DNA of 18,407 bases, from contig CAJJTI010000024.1 in the NCBI GenBank assembly GCA_905194705.1, positions 1 to 18,407 on the forward strand, written 5' to 3'. The notes below the pieces were generated by a model. It was not told where the DNA came from and ran no database searches. It saw only the letters and a program-made list of their open reading frames with translations. A program made the translations under genes and the position numbers. This DNA is from an uncultured Solobacterium sp. (GTDB lineage Bacteria; Bacillota_I; Bacilli_A; Erysipelotrichales; Erysipelotrichaceae). Each line of letters begins with the position of its first letter. Positions within the stretch are counted from its first letter, which is position 1. This document shows, in pieces, positions 1 to 7,417 of this stretch.

Positions 1-56
1 AATTTTCTTAACAAATTGGGTATATTTTATCAAACGCATTGAAATTCTTATAATAC

Positions 57-87
57 AAAAAAAGATTGTACCAATATGATACAATCT
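57..87 (-). terminator. Intrinsic terminator of the rpmH-rnpA-yidC-jag operon
   Basis: Read on the minus strand, AGATTGTATC pairs with GGTACAATCT (one T-G wobble) around a 5-nt ATATT loop. A run of seven T follows (complement of the A-run at 57-63). It lies 8 bases past the jag stop codon, where the operon should end. This is a textbook Rho-independent terminator. Confidence 0.9.
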
Positions 88-95
88 CAAATTAC

Positions 96-746
96 TTATT
101 CTTGTGTTTGTACTTCTTCAGCAGTTTCAGCTTCTTCTGTATCAGCTATATATCTAATACAGATATGTCTGTCACTTCCAACACCTTCACTGTCTGTTCT
201 AATATTATGCCAGTTTCCTAATGCTTTATGAATTACTTTACGTTCATCATTTGTCATTGGATCAAGTTCAGCATCAACGTGTGATCTTTGAACTTGTTTA
301 GCTGTACGTTTAGCTAAAGAAATTAGTTTTGAATATCTATCTTCTTTATAGTTGTTTACATCAATTAGAACATCTATTCTGCTCTTAAATTCTGAATTAA
401 TAGCACTTCTTACTACTGTATTGAATGCTGCAAGCGTTTTACCCATCTTGCCAATTAATACGGCATTATTATCAGCGTTTAATCTAACAACATAGCTATC
501 AACTTTATCTTCGATAGATACTTCAATGTCTTGATCAATGCCAACGAAGAAATTTCCTAAATAATCAAATAAGAATTCTTTAACATCTTCCATTGTGTAA
601 GCACCAATTGTTACAGAAGAACCAATACCAAGTATTCCTTTTTTTTCTTCTTTAACAAAGTACTTTAAATCTTCTAAATCACAACCTTTTTCTGCTGCTG
701 CACTAGCTAATGCATCTTCAACTGTTTTATCTGTATAGTAATTCAT
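96..746 (-). CDS. jag: KhpB/Jag RNA-binding protein (Jag-N, KH and R3H domains)
   Basis: This is a 216-residue cytoplasmic RNA-binding protein of the Jag/KhpB family (also called EloR), known in Gram-positives to act with KhpA in post-transcriptional control of cell elongation and division. The Jag-N domain spans about 1-50 and includes the KKGILGIG motif (35-42). A KH domain spans about 75-130 with the GKMG loop at 99-102. A C-terminal R3H domain spans about 140-200 with R169-x3-H173. It ends in a short acidic tail. The usual long linker between Jag-N and KH is short here, so the protein is compact. The ATG at 746 has an AGGAGG Shine-Dalgarno that overlaps the last codons of yidC, so translation of the two is probably coupled. 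It is the last gene of the operon. Confidence 0.93.
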   Translation of the reverse strand: MNYYTDKTVEDALASAAAEKGCDLEDLKYFVKEEKKGILGIGSSVTIGAYTMEDVKEFLFDYLGNFFVGIDQDIEVSIEDKVDSYVVRLNADNNAVLIGKMGKTLAAFNTVVRSAINSEFKSRIDVLIDVNNYKEDRYSKLISLAKRTAKQVQRSHVDAELDPMTNDERKVIHKALGNWHNIRTDSEGVGSDRHICIRYIADTEEAETAEEVQTQE

Positions 747-748
747 GT

Positions 749-1636
749 TTATGCCTCCTGTGATTTTTTATTGATAATCTTTTGAACCAAGAGTGTCTTA
801 ACAATTGTTACTAATGAGTTAACAGCCCAGTAAATGCTCATAGCTGTTGGCCACATTAAACCAAATACACCAATCATTGCAATCATATAAATTTGCATCA
901 TCTTTTGTTGTGAACTCATTGTTGTATCTTGTGGTTTACGATGATGCCTTTCAGCTTCTTCTTGAGCTTTCTTCTTAGCTAATAGTTGAGGTAAATATGT
1001 AGACATAAATTGGCAGCCTAACATAATTACAAACACAATTAGATAGAAGAAATTGAAATTCTTGATACCAGCAAGAGGTGTAACATCTAAGTTATTACCT
1101 AAGAATGTACCAGTCTTTAATAATGCACTTCTCTGTACTGCTTGATACATTGCGATAATCACAGGGAATTGGATAAACATAGTTAAGATAGTAGCGAATG
1201 GATTAACATTATACTTCTTATATAATGCTTGCATTTCATTAGCTTGTTTTAGCTTAGATGCTTCATCCGTTCTACCTTCATACTTACGTTGTAAGCGATC
1301 CATTTCTGGTTGTAATAATTGCATTTGTTGTGTAGCAATCTGTGACTTTAATGTAAATACTAATAAGATAGCATTAACAAGTACTGTTAAGATAATTAAC
1401 GCACCAACAACACCAGTTGTAGGAATTAATTTGTTTAACATTTGTGCACATGGCCATACAAGTAAAGCATTGAACCAGTTTTCTGAACTCATTGTTTCTT
1501 TAAATGTTGTTGTTACATCAATTAATTTAATTGTTCCATCACCATTTGTTGGAGCTGTACAACCTGTTGTTGTAATTACTGCAAATAGTAATAGTCCAAA
1601 AATTAACATTTTTTTCTTTGAACCTGAATTTTTCAT
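749..1636 (-). CDS. yidC: Membrane protein insertase YidC (YidC2/SpoIIIJ type)
   Basis: This is a 295-residue insertase of the YidC/Oxa1/Alb3 family, which inserts membrane proteins alone or with SecYEG. The N-terminus (1-26) is a lipoprotein signal: a Lys-rich start, a hydrophobic core, then TTGC with the lipidated Cys at 26. Position -3 is Thr rather than Leu. The first core membrane segment is at about 76-97, followed by the cytoplasmic helical hairpin with LLQPEMDRLQRKY (107-119). Further segments lie at about 145-170 and 195-220, with a final pair at about 245-285. The tail is basic. The core is family-typical except that the position of the conserved groove Arg (R73 of B. subtilis SpoIIIJ) is Asn88 by my alignment. 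AAAGGAGT lies upstream of the ATG. The gene follows rnpA by 25 nt, and its end carries the jag ribosome-binding site. Confidence 0.93.
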   Translation of the reverse strand: MKNSGSKKKMLIFGLLLFAVITTTGCTAPTNGDGTIKLIDVTTTFKETMSSENWFNALLVWPCAQMLNKLIPTTGVVGALIILTVLVNAILLVFTLKSQIATQQMQLLQPEMDRLQRKYEGRTDEASKLKQANEMQALYKKYNVNPFATILTMFIQFPVIIAMYQAVQRSALLKTGTFLGNNLDVTPLAGIKNFNFFYLIVFVIMLGCQFMSTYLPQLLAKKKAQEEAERHHRKPQDTTMSSQQKMMQIYMIAMIGVFGLMWPTAMSIYWAVNSLVTIVKTLLVQKIINKKSQEA

Positions 1637-1661
1637 GAAGACTCCTTTTATACATTTATAA

Positions 1662-1994
1662 CTATTTAATTGTAGCTTTTATAAGTAGTTTTTCCAAGTT
1701 ATTTTTATTTGTTTGATAGTTATTATCTCTGTATCCAAAGCGAACGATTAAGATGATGTCATATGGATATTGTTTAAAATCCACTAATTCTTGACACATC
1801 ATTCGTATTTGTCTTTTATAGAGATTACGATCTACTGCATGTCCAATCTTTTTTGAAAGGGTAATTCCAATACGAGCTTCTTCTTCCTTTTTTTCTGCAT
1901 AATAAAAAACGAAAGATTCATTTGCTTTCTTTTTGGAGTGATGGATCATTTCTTTAAATTCTTCTGATTTTTTTACACGATTTTTTTTCTTCAT
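1662..1994 (-). CDS. rnpA: Ribonuclease P protein component
   Basis: This is the 110-residue protein subunit of RNase P, which with the P RNA removes 5' leaders from tRNA precursors. The start MKKKNRVKKSEEF matches the family's usual MKK-NR-KK beginning. An upstream in-frame GTG at 2012 would add six residues, but it lies inside the terminator-like hairpin and has no ribosome-binding site, so the ATG at 1994 is preferred. The signature region is at 48-65 (SKKIGHAVDRNLYKRQIRM). The family motif is RNRxKRxxRE; here it reads R56 N57 L58 Y59 K60 R61 Q62 I63 R64 M65, so the second Arg and the Glu are replaced. It sits between rpmH and yidC in the standard order. The best Shine-Dalgarno candidate (AGGTGG) is inside the hairpin and 14 nt from the ATG, which is longer than usual. 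Confidence 0.92.
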   Translation of the reverse strand: MKKKNRVKKSEEFKEMIHHSKKKANESFVFYYAEKKEEEARIGITLSKKIGHAVDRNLYKRQIRMMCQELVDFKQYPYDIILIVRFGYRDNNYQTNKNNLEKLLIKATIK

Positions 1995-2001
1995 AATAGT
2001 T

Positions 2002-2025
2002 AAAAAAGCCACCTCATCGGTGGCT
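2002..2025 (-). terminator. Attenuator-like intrinsic terminator between rpmH and rnpA
   Basis: On the minus strand AGCCACC pairs perfectly with GGTGGCT (7 bp) around a 5-nt GATGA loop, and six T follow at once. The element fills the 38-nt gap between the rpmH stop (2033) and the rnpA ATG (1994). It has the full form of a Rho-independent terminator in the middle of an operon, and its second arm also holds the only plausible rnpA Shine-Dalgarno. Partial read-through would give much more L34 than RnpA. On the plus strand the same hairpin is followed by a weaker T-rich stretch. Confidence 0.8.
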
Positions 2026-2032
2026 TATTTCT

Positions 2033-2167
2033 TTAAGCAGATAATACTTTTCTGCCTTTAGCTCTACGCCTTGCTAAGACTTTACGTCCGCCGACTGTGC
2101 TCATACGAGCTCTAAATCCATGAGTCGACTTTGTTTTTCTTTTACTTGGCTGGTATGTTCTTTTCAT
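2033..2167 (-). CDS. rpmH: 50S ribosomal protein L34
   Basis: This 44-residue protein of the large ribosomal subunit begins [20 protein letters not shown] and ends with an Arg/Lys-rich tail finishing in KVLSA. Family length is 44-46 residues and the start MKRTYQPS is diagnostic. Of its 44 residues, 15 are Arg or Lys, as expected for rRNA binding. The ATG at 2167 is preceded by GGAAGGGG (2176-2183), a strong ribosome-binding site. It is the first gene of the minus-strand operon, followed by a terminator-like hairpin and rnpA, which is the conserved bacterial order. Confidence 0.98.
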   Translation of the reverse strand: MKRTYQPSKRKTKSTHGFRARMSTVGGRKVLARRRAKGRKVLSA

Positions 2168-2204
2168 TCACGCCACCCCTTCCATTTTGAACATTTGCTC
2201 TAAT

Positions 2205-2233
2205 ATTCTACTTTTAGCACTATAAAATGTCAA
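2205..2233 (-). promoter_or_regulatory. Sigma-A-type promoter of the rpmH operon
   Basis: On the minus strand the -35 is TTGACA (2233-2228, perfect consensus). A spacer of exactly 17 nt leads to a -10 of TAGAAT (2210-2205, one change from TATAAT). The predicted transcript starts near 2198, about 30 nt before the rpmH ATG. Such a strong promoter fits a ribosomal-protein gene. Confidence 0.85.
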
Positions 2234-2299
2234 ACTATGAATGGCCTATTTATCAAATTTTTTATAATTTTTTCATAAAATTTATCATTTTCTTTTTCA

Positions 2300-2329
2300 T
2301 TATTACTTTTCAAACATAAAAAGTAATAA
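2300..2329. repeat. 11-bp perfect inverted repeat between divergent promoters
   Basis: TTATTACTTTT (2300-2310) and AAAAGTAATAA (2319-2329) are exact inverted copies around an 8-nt spacer. The element lies between the rpmH promoter and the plus-strand promoter at 2362-2390. No T-run follows on either strand in a position that would terminate a transcript, so it is a candidate protein-binding palindrome. The stem is AT-rich, so chance is a real alternative. Confidence 0.45.
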
Positions 2330-2361
2330 ATATACTTATAATCTATGACAAATTTATAACT

Positions 2362-2390
2362 TTGTTTCACATATATAATAAGGTTATAAT
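2362..2390 (+). promoter_or_regulatory. Promoter of the pth-mfd-rqcP-divIC run
   Basis: A perfect -10 TATAAT lies at 2385-2390 and a partial -35 TTGTTT at 2362-2367, 17 nt apart. The predicted start is near 2397, giving a leader of about 20 nt that includes the GGAGG ribosome-binding site of the first gene. Confidence 0.7.
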
Positions 2391-2415
2391 AGTAGGGCTG
2401 TTGGAGGATACACAG

Positions 2416-3165
2416 ATGAGTAAAATCTTTTTAATTGCTCTTATCGCAATGATTATATTTCAAGTAATGGGAATTCGTATGCAATCAAAACGTTCTTCAC
2501 ATTTAACAACATTAATGGATAACATTAATAAAGAAGATACATTCTTTGAATTAGCAGAAAAGTGTGAAAAAGAAGAAAAAAATGCAGAATACCTACAAAA
2601 ATGCAGAATCATTCGTTTATGGGGAGCTGCATATTATAATAAAGATGAAGATTTCAAAAATACATTAGATATAATTGATTTAAGTGTATTAACTGGAAAA
2701 GACGGTAATGTTTCTTTAAATGAAGATGCTTTCTTCTATTTATATTTGATTATTCCTCATTTCTTGTATACAGAAAATAGAAGTGAACAAATCAATTTAT
2801 TAAATAATAAATTGAAAGATGTAAAAGCCGATGGTACATTAATTTATACTTTAGCTAAAGAAAATGTAAAGTTCTATAAAAATGAAGATGATTTAGGTAA
2901 GACTTTCTATGAAAAAGTAATTGAAGGTGACTATGCTGATTATAAATATTCCAAGCAATTAATTGGTTTATATAAAGATATCATCAGCTCAATGTTACTA
3001 GCTATATATAAGAAGGAAGAAAATACTAATAAATATAACGACACTTTACCTGTAGTACGTGAATTTGCTAAATCTCCATTAGGAGATCGCTGGGTAAAAG
3101 AACTTGGTTTAGATGTTTGTGAAGAAAAATCAGTAGAAAATAAAAAAGAAGAGGAAAATAAATGA
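2416..3165 (+). CDS. Membrane-anchored hypothetical protein upstream of pth
   Basis: This is a 249-residue protein I do not recognise. Residues 4-19 form one strongly hydrophobic segment right at the N-terminus, followed by basic residues (RMQSKR), so it looks like a signal anchor with the rest of the protein facing the cytoplasm. The body is soluble, rich in charged and aromatic residues and probably all-helical. Short stretches such as LAEKCEKEEKNAEYLQKCR have the look of helical repeats, but I see no clear TPR consensus. The C-terminus is a Lys/Glu-rich tail. The ATG at 2416 has GGAGG 8 nt upstream. A TTG codon further up in frame at 2362 lies inside the promoter and is rejected. Its stop overlaps the pth start by ATGA, so the two are co-translated. 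Confidence 0.75.
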   Translation: MSKIFLIALIAMIIFQVMGIRMQSKRSSHLTTLMDNINKEDTFFELAEKCEKEEKNAEYLQKCRIIRLWGAAYYNKDEDFKNTLDIIDLSVLTGKDGNVSLNEDAFFYLYLIIPHFLYTENRSEQINLLNNKLKDVKADGTLIYTLAKENVKFYKNEDDLGKTFYEKVIEGDYADYKYSKQLIGLYKDIISSMLLAIYKKEENTNKYNDTLPVVREFAKSPLGDRWVKELGLDVCEEKSVENKKEEENK

Positions 3166-3734
3166 AATTAATTGCTGGACTTGGAAATCCTGGAAAAGAA
3201 TACGAAAAAACTAGACACAATAGTGGCTTTATGGCTATGGATAAATTAGCGAATAAATTATCCAATGTAACCTATAGCGAAAAATGGAATGCATTATGTG
3301 CTAAAGTAAATATCAATGGCGAAAACGTATTATTAATGAAGCCATTAACTTATATGAATGAATCAGGACACGCTGTAAGTCAGGCAGTGAATTATTTCCA
3401 CATTGATAAAGAAGATATTTTAATTATGCATGATGATATGGACTTACCTGTTGGTTCAGTTCGTATTAGAAGTAAAGGCAGCAGTGGTGGACAAAAAGGA
3501 ATGAAGTCTATCATTGAACAATTAGGAACTAGTGATATTACACGTATTCGTATAGGTGTTGGACATAGTAATCGTGGCGAACATGATAAAGTACCTGATT
3601 GGGTATTATCTCCTGTACCAAAAGCTGAACAGGAAGAATTTGATAAAGCATTAGATTTTTCTGCTGATGCAGCTCTTGCTTGGGTAAATGAACCCATAAA
3701 CGTTGTAATGTCAAAGTATAATATTAAAAAATGA
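3162..3734 (+). CDS. pth: Peptidyl-tRNA hydrolase
   Basis: This 190-residue enzyme cleaves peptidyl-tRNA that has dropped off ribosomes and so recycles tRNA. Family landmarks are clear: GLGNPGKEYEKTRHN at 6-20 with Asn9 and the catalytic His19, KPLTYMNESG at 60-69 with Asn66, and MHDDMDLPVG at 89-98 with the catalytic-pair Asp91. The glycine-rich region reads GGQKGMKSI where most family members have GGHNGxxxI, so the positions of E. coli His113 and Asn114 are Gln111 and Lys112. The length is typical. The start overlaps the preceding gene and the stop overlaps mfd, each by ATGA, so translation of the three is coupled. The neighbourhood pth-mfd-rqcP-divIC resembles the B. subtilis spoVC (pth)-mfd-yabO-divIC region. 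Confidence 0.95.
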   Translation: MKLIAGLGNPGKEYEKTRHNSGFMAMDKLANKLSNVTYSEKWNALCAKVNINGENVLLMKPLTYMNESGHAVSQAVNYFHIDKEDILIMHDDMDLPVGSVRIRSKGSSGGQKGMKSIIEQLGTSDITRIRIGVGHSNRGEHDKVPDWVLSPVPKAEQEEFDKALDFSADAALAWVNEPINVVMSKYNIKK

Positions 3735-6700
3735 TTAAAGAAGAATTACTACATTACCTTGATGATAATCCTGTTGTCTTAAAATTAGACAATAATAAAG
3801 GTCCATTACCACTTATTTCTTTTATTGAAGAAGCTCTTGTAATCGCTACTTCATATAAGAAAAATCCAAGACCAATGATTATTATCAAAAATAACTTATA
3901 TAACGCACAACGTCTTTATGAAAGAATTATTTCTTTCTTGTCCGAAGAAGAGTGCGCTCTTTTTGGTGCAGATGAATCTCTAAGAGTAGAAGCAATTGCA
4001 TCAAGTCCAGAGATGCGTGCAAATAAAGTAGAAACACTAGCTTCTTTATTAAAAAATCCTAATCAGATTGTTGTAACTTGTCCTAGTGGTATTTTAAGAC
4101 ACTTACCTTCACCTGAATTATTTAAAGAAGGTTGCTTTACTTTAAAAGTTGGTAATATAGAAGATCCTGAAGAACTAAAAAGAAAATTAATTAAAATTGG
4201 TTATTATCAAACATCACATATTGATCAACCTCTTACTTTTGCAAGCCGTGGTGGTGTTATTGATATCTTTTCTATCAATCATACTCAACCAGTGCGTATT
4301 GAATTCTTTGATGATGAGATTGAAAGTATTCGTTTCTTTGATGTTGAAACACAAAAAACAATTGTACCAATAGAAGAAATAGATATAGTTCCTGCTAATG
4401 ATTTATTATTCAGTGATTCAGACAGTGAAGAAATCATTAAAGGAACGAAAGAATTATTAAACAAATTAGATGATGTTATTCTCTCATCAACGATTGAAAG
4501 TGATCTTGAATTAATCAAACAAAATATATGTGATACTCGTTTATATCCATATACTGCTTTTTTAAGTAAAAACTATGGTATATGGGATTATATGAATCAT
4601 CCTCTTATGATTTATTCTGATGAAGAAGTCATAGAAGAAAATATAAAGCATATCATTACTGAAACTACTTCTTACATTCAAGAAATGGTTCAAGAAAAGA
4701 AATTACTACCTAAATTTACAGTATTCCATGATTATCATCATATTGGTGATAAATGTCCTAAGATTATTGAAGATCCTATTCATAATGAACTTGTAAATAT
4801 TGAAGAAGTACATCTTCCTAATGAACCACTTAATATAAAAATAAGATTACTAAAAGATTATAAAAAAGTAGTCATTGCGTTAAATGAAAAAGAATTAGAT
4901 AGAATTAAACACGCTTTTAATGAAGAAAAAATTGAATATCATACATTGACTGATGAAGAATCTATAACTGATGGCTTTAATATTTGTATTGAGTCTTTTA
5001 CACAAGGTTTTATTTATCAAGATTTAGCTGTTATCAGTGAAAGTGAATTATTTGAAATTCATCGTCATTCTGGTAGATATGAGAATAAATTTAAAAATGC
5101 TGAAGTAATTCATAATTATGATGAATTAGAAAAAGGGGATTACGTTGTTCATGCTCAACATGGCGTTGGGCAATACTTAGGTATTGAAACCCGGGAAATA
5201 CAGGGAGCTATTCGTGATTTCTTACGTATAATTTATCGTGGAAATGCGGAACTATTAGTACCTTTAGAACAGTTTAGATTAGTTAGAAAGTTTATCTCTA
5301 GAGAAGGGGTTGTTCCTAAATTAAATAAGTTAGGCAGTGATGAATGGGAAAAGACAAAGAAACGTTTAGAAGAAAATGTTAATAATATCGCTGAAAGACT
5401 TGTTAATTTATATTCTCAACGTGAAGAACATATTGGTCATGCCTATCAAAAAGATAGTGAACTGCAAAAAGAATTCGAAGATGAATTTGAATATAATCTA
5501 ACAATTGACCAAGCTAAAGCCGTCAATGATGTAAAAAAAGATATGGAAAGTGATAAACCAATGGACCGTCTTGTTTGTGGTGACGTTGGTTTTGGTAAAA
5601 CAGAAATTGCTATTCGTGCTGCTTTTAAAGCTGCAAGTGAAAATAAACAAGTAGCCGTACTTTGTCCAACGACAATTCTAGCGGAACAACATTTCCATAC
5701 TTTTGAAAAAAGATTTAAAAACTATCCTTTTACAATACGTGTATTAGATCGTTTTGTTACGGCAGAAAATGTTAAAAAAACACTAAAAGAATTAAAAGAA
5801 GGTAAAGTTGATATCCTTGTTGGTACACATCGATTATTAAGTAAAGATGTTATCTTTAAAGATTTAGGACTACTCGTCATAGATGAGGAACAACGTTTTG
5901 GCGTTGAACATAAAGAGAGAATAAAAGAAATGAAGGTAGGTATAGATGTACTAACATTAAGTGCTACACCTATTCCACGTACTTTACAGATGTCTTTGAT
6001 TGGTATTCGTCAATTATCGCAACTCGAAACGCCACCTGATAATCGATACAATGTACAGACTTATGTTGTTGAGAAAAATAGAAGCCTAGTTGTTGATGCG
6101 ATTGAAAAAGAATTATCACGTGATGGACAGGTATTCTATCTATATAACAATATTGAAAGAATATATAATGTCGCACGTACTTTACAATCTGAAATAAAAG
6201 ACGCAAAAATTGGGATTGTCCATGGCAAAATGAATCGTGATGATATTGAAGATGTCATGATGCGTTTTACAAATAAAGAACTGAATATTCTTGTATGCAC
6301 AACAATTATCGAAAATGGTATTGATATTCCTAATGCAAATACAATTTTAATTGATAACGCTCAGGACTTTGGTCTTGCACAAATATACCAAATAAAGGGA
6401 AGAGTAGGTAGAAGTAACCGTGTAGCTTATGCATATCTTCTTGTTCCACCAAGAAAACAATTAAGTGAAACAGCCGCAAAGAGACTACAGGCTGTAAAAG
6501 AATTTGCTAAACTAGGCAGTGGCTATAAGATTGCCTTAAGAGATTTAACTATTCGTGGTGCTGGTGATATTCTTGGACCTAATCAATCTGGATTTATTGA
6601 TACTGTAGGCATTGATATGTATATGGAAATGCTGGAAGAAGCTATCAATAAGAAGAAAGGTATTCAAAAGGAAGAAAAACAAATCATCAAACACGCTAAT

Positions 6701-7132
6701 ATCAATAGCACAAGTTATATTCCACAAAAATTCGCTCCTGATGATTTTGATAAATTATCTATGTATCAGGAAATTGATAGAATCACTTCTGAAGAAGACT
6801 TATCTACATATGAAGAAAAAGTAAAAGATGAATATGGTAGACTTCCAGTTGAAGTAGATACTTTATTTACTAAGAGAAAGTTAGATATCTTATTAAATGA
6901 TGATGACGTAGACAGTTATAAAGAAATTAACAATACCTATGAAATCACTTTCTCGAAAGAATTCAGTGATCATGTTGATGGTGTAAAACTATTTGAAATC
7001 TTTTCTAAAATTTCAAAAGATATTAATTTAAGGTATAAAAATCAAAAAATTACTGCTACTATTCCTAAAGTGAAAAATGGTTTAGATTTAGTAATTGATG
7101 TAATAAAAAGAAGTAAAGAGGCTAAAAAATGA
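3731..7132 (+). CDS. mfd: Transcription-repair coupling factor Mfd
   Basis: This 1133-residue DNA translocase removes RNA polymerase stalled at lesions and recruits UvrA. The N-terminal third resembles the UvrB-like domains, including GGVIDIFSINHTQPVRIEFFD. The RNA-polymerase-interaction domain begins near 465 with GDYVVHAQHGVGQYLGIE. The motor follows: Walker A GDVGFGKT (617-624), DEEQ box (718-721), then TLSATPIPRTLQ, TTIIENGIDIPNANT and QIKGRVGRS from the helicase core. A TRCF C-terminal domain completes it. The length is normal and no frameshift is visible. There is no good Shine-Dalgarno; the ATGA overlap with pth suggests coupling. Lying left of oriC on the plus strand, it would be transcribed toward the leftward replication fork. 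Confidence 0.97.
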   Translation: MIKEELLHYLDDNPVVLKLDNNKGPLPLISFIEEALVIATSYKKNPRPMIIIKNNLYNAQRLYERIISFLSEEECALFGADESLRVEAIASSPEMRANKVETLASLLKNPNQIVVTCPSGILRHLPSPELFKEGCFTLKVGNIEDPEELKRKLIKIGYYQTSHIDQPLTFASRGGVIDIFSINHTQPVRIEFFDDEIESIRFFDVETQKTIVPIEEIDIVPANDLLFSDSDSEEIIKGTKELLNKLDDVILSSTIESDLELIKQNICDTRLYPYTAFLSKNYGIWDYMNHPLMIYSDEEVIEENIKHIITETTSYIQEMVQEKKLLPKFTVFHDYHHIGDKCPKIIEDPIHNELVNIEEVHLPNEPLNIKIRLLKDYKKVVIALNEKELDRIKHAFNEEKIEYHTLTDEESITDGFNICIESFTQGFIYQDLAVISESELFEIHRHSGRYENKFKNAEVIHNYDELEKGDYVVHAQHGVGQYLGIETREIQGAIRDFLRIIYRGNAELLVPLEQFRLVRKFISREGVVPKLNKLGSDEWEKTKKRLEENVNNIAERLVNLYSQREEHIGHAYQKDSELQKEFEDEFEYNLTIDQAKAVNDVKKDMESDKPMDRLVCGDVGFGKTEIAIRAAFKAASENKQVAVLCPTTILAEQHFHTFEKRFKNYPFTIRVLDRFVTAENVKKTLKELKEGKVDILVGTHRLLSKDVIFKDLGLLVIDEEQRFGVEHKERIKEMKVGIDVLTLSATPIPRTLQMSLIGIRQLSQLETPPDNRYNVQTYVVEKNRSLVVDAIEKELSRDGQVFYLYNNIERIYNVARTLQSEIKDAKIGIVHGKMNRDDIEDVMMRFTNKELNILVCTTIIENGIDIPNANTILIDNAQDFGLAQIYQIKGRVGRSNRVAYAYLLVPPRKQLSETAAKRLQAVKEFAKLGSGYKIALRDLTIRGAGDILGPNQSGFIDTVGIDMYMEMLEEAINKKKGIQKEEKQIIKHANINSTSYIPQKFAPDDFDKLSMYQEIDRITSEEDLSTYEEKVKDEYGRLPVEVDTLFTKRKLDILLNDDDVDSYKEINNTYEITFSKEFSDHVDGVKLFEIFSKISKDINLRYKNQKITATIPKVKNGLDLVIDVIKRSKEAKK

Positions 7133-7386
7133 GAATTGATAAATTTTTAAAAGTTTCCCATATTCTGAAAAGAAGAACGATATCAAAAGAACTTGCCTTG
7201 AATGAACGTATAGAAATTAATGGCCGTGTAGCTAAACCATCTACTGATGTAAAAGTAGGCGATGAAGTCACAATTACATTTGGTAATAGACAAATGACCA
7301 TTCGCGTTCTTTCGGTTGAAGAAATAAAAAGAAAAAAAGATGCTGTATCCATGTATGAAGTAATAAATGAAGATACGGTTTCTTGA
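7129..7386 (+). CDS. rqcP: S4-domain RNA-binding protein RqcP/HslR type
   Basis: This 85-residue protein is almost entirely one S4 RNA-binding domain: MRIDKFLKVSHILKRRTISK followed by GRVAKPSTDVKVGDEVTITF. Proteins of this size next to mfd and divIC correspond to B. subtilis YabO, now called RqcP, which works with RqcH in adding alanine tails to nascent chains on split 50S subunits; the E. coli relative is Hsp15 (HslR). The ATG overlaps the mfd stop, and AAAGAGG lies 7 nt before it. The RqcP assignment rests on size, sequence and synteny. rqcH is not in this window. Confidence 0.85.
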   Translation: MRIDKFLKVSHILKRRTISKELALNERIEINGRVAKPSTDVKVGDEVTITFGNRQMTIRVLSVEEIKRKKDAVSMYEVINEDTVS

Positions 7387-7417
7387 TTATGATAAGCAAA
7401 AATGATTTAATGTGAAT

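Noticed and set aside
1995..2012. GTG start at 2012 for rnpA
   Set aside because: It lies within the terminator-like hairpin, lacks a ribosome-binding site, and adds residues that do not match the family start; the ATG at 1994 gives the usual MKKKNR beginning.
2362..2415. N-terminal extension of the gene at 2416 starting from TTG at 2362
   Set aside because: This stretch contains the -35, the -10 and the ribosome-binding site. The ATG at 2416 has GGAGG at proper spacing and begins with a typical membrane anchor.
5970..6206. Minus-strand frames inside mfd, gyrB, gyrA and dnaN
   Set aside because: They are shadows of strongly conserved plus-strand genes, with no ribosome-binding sites and no recognisable domains.
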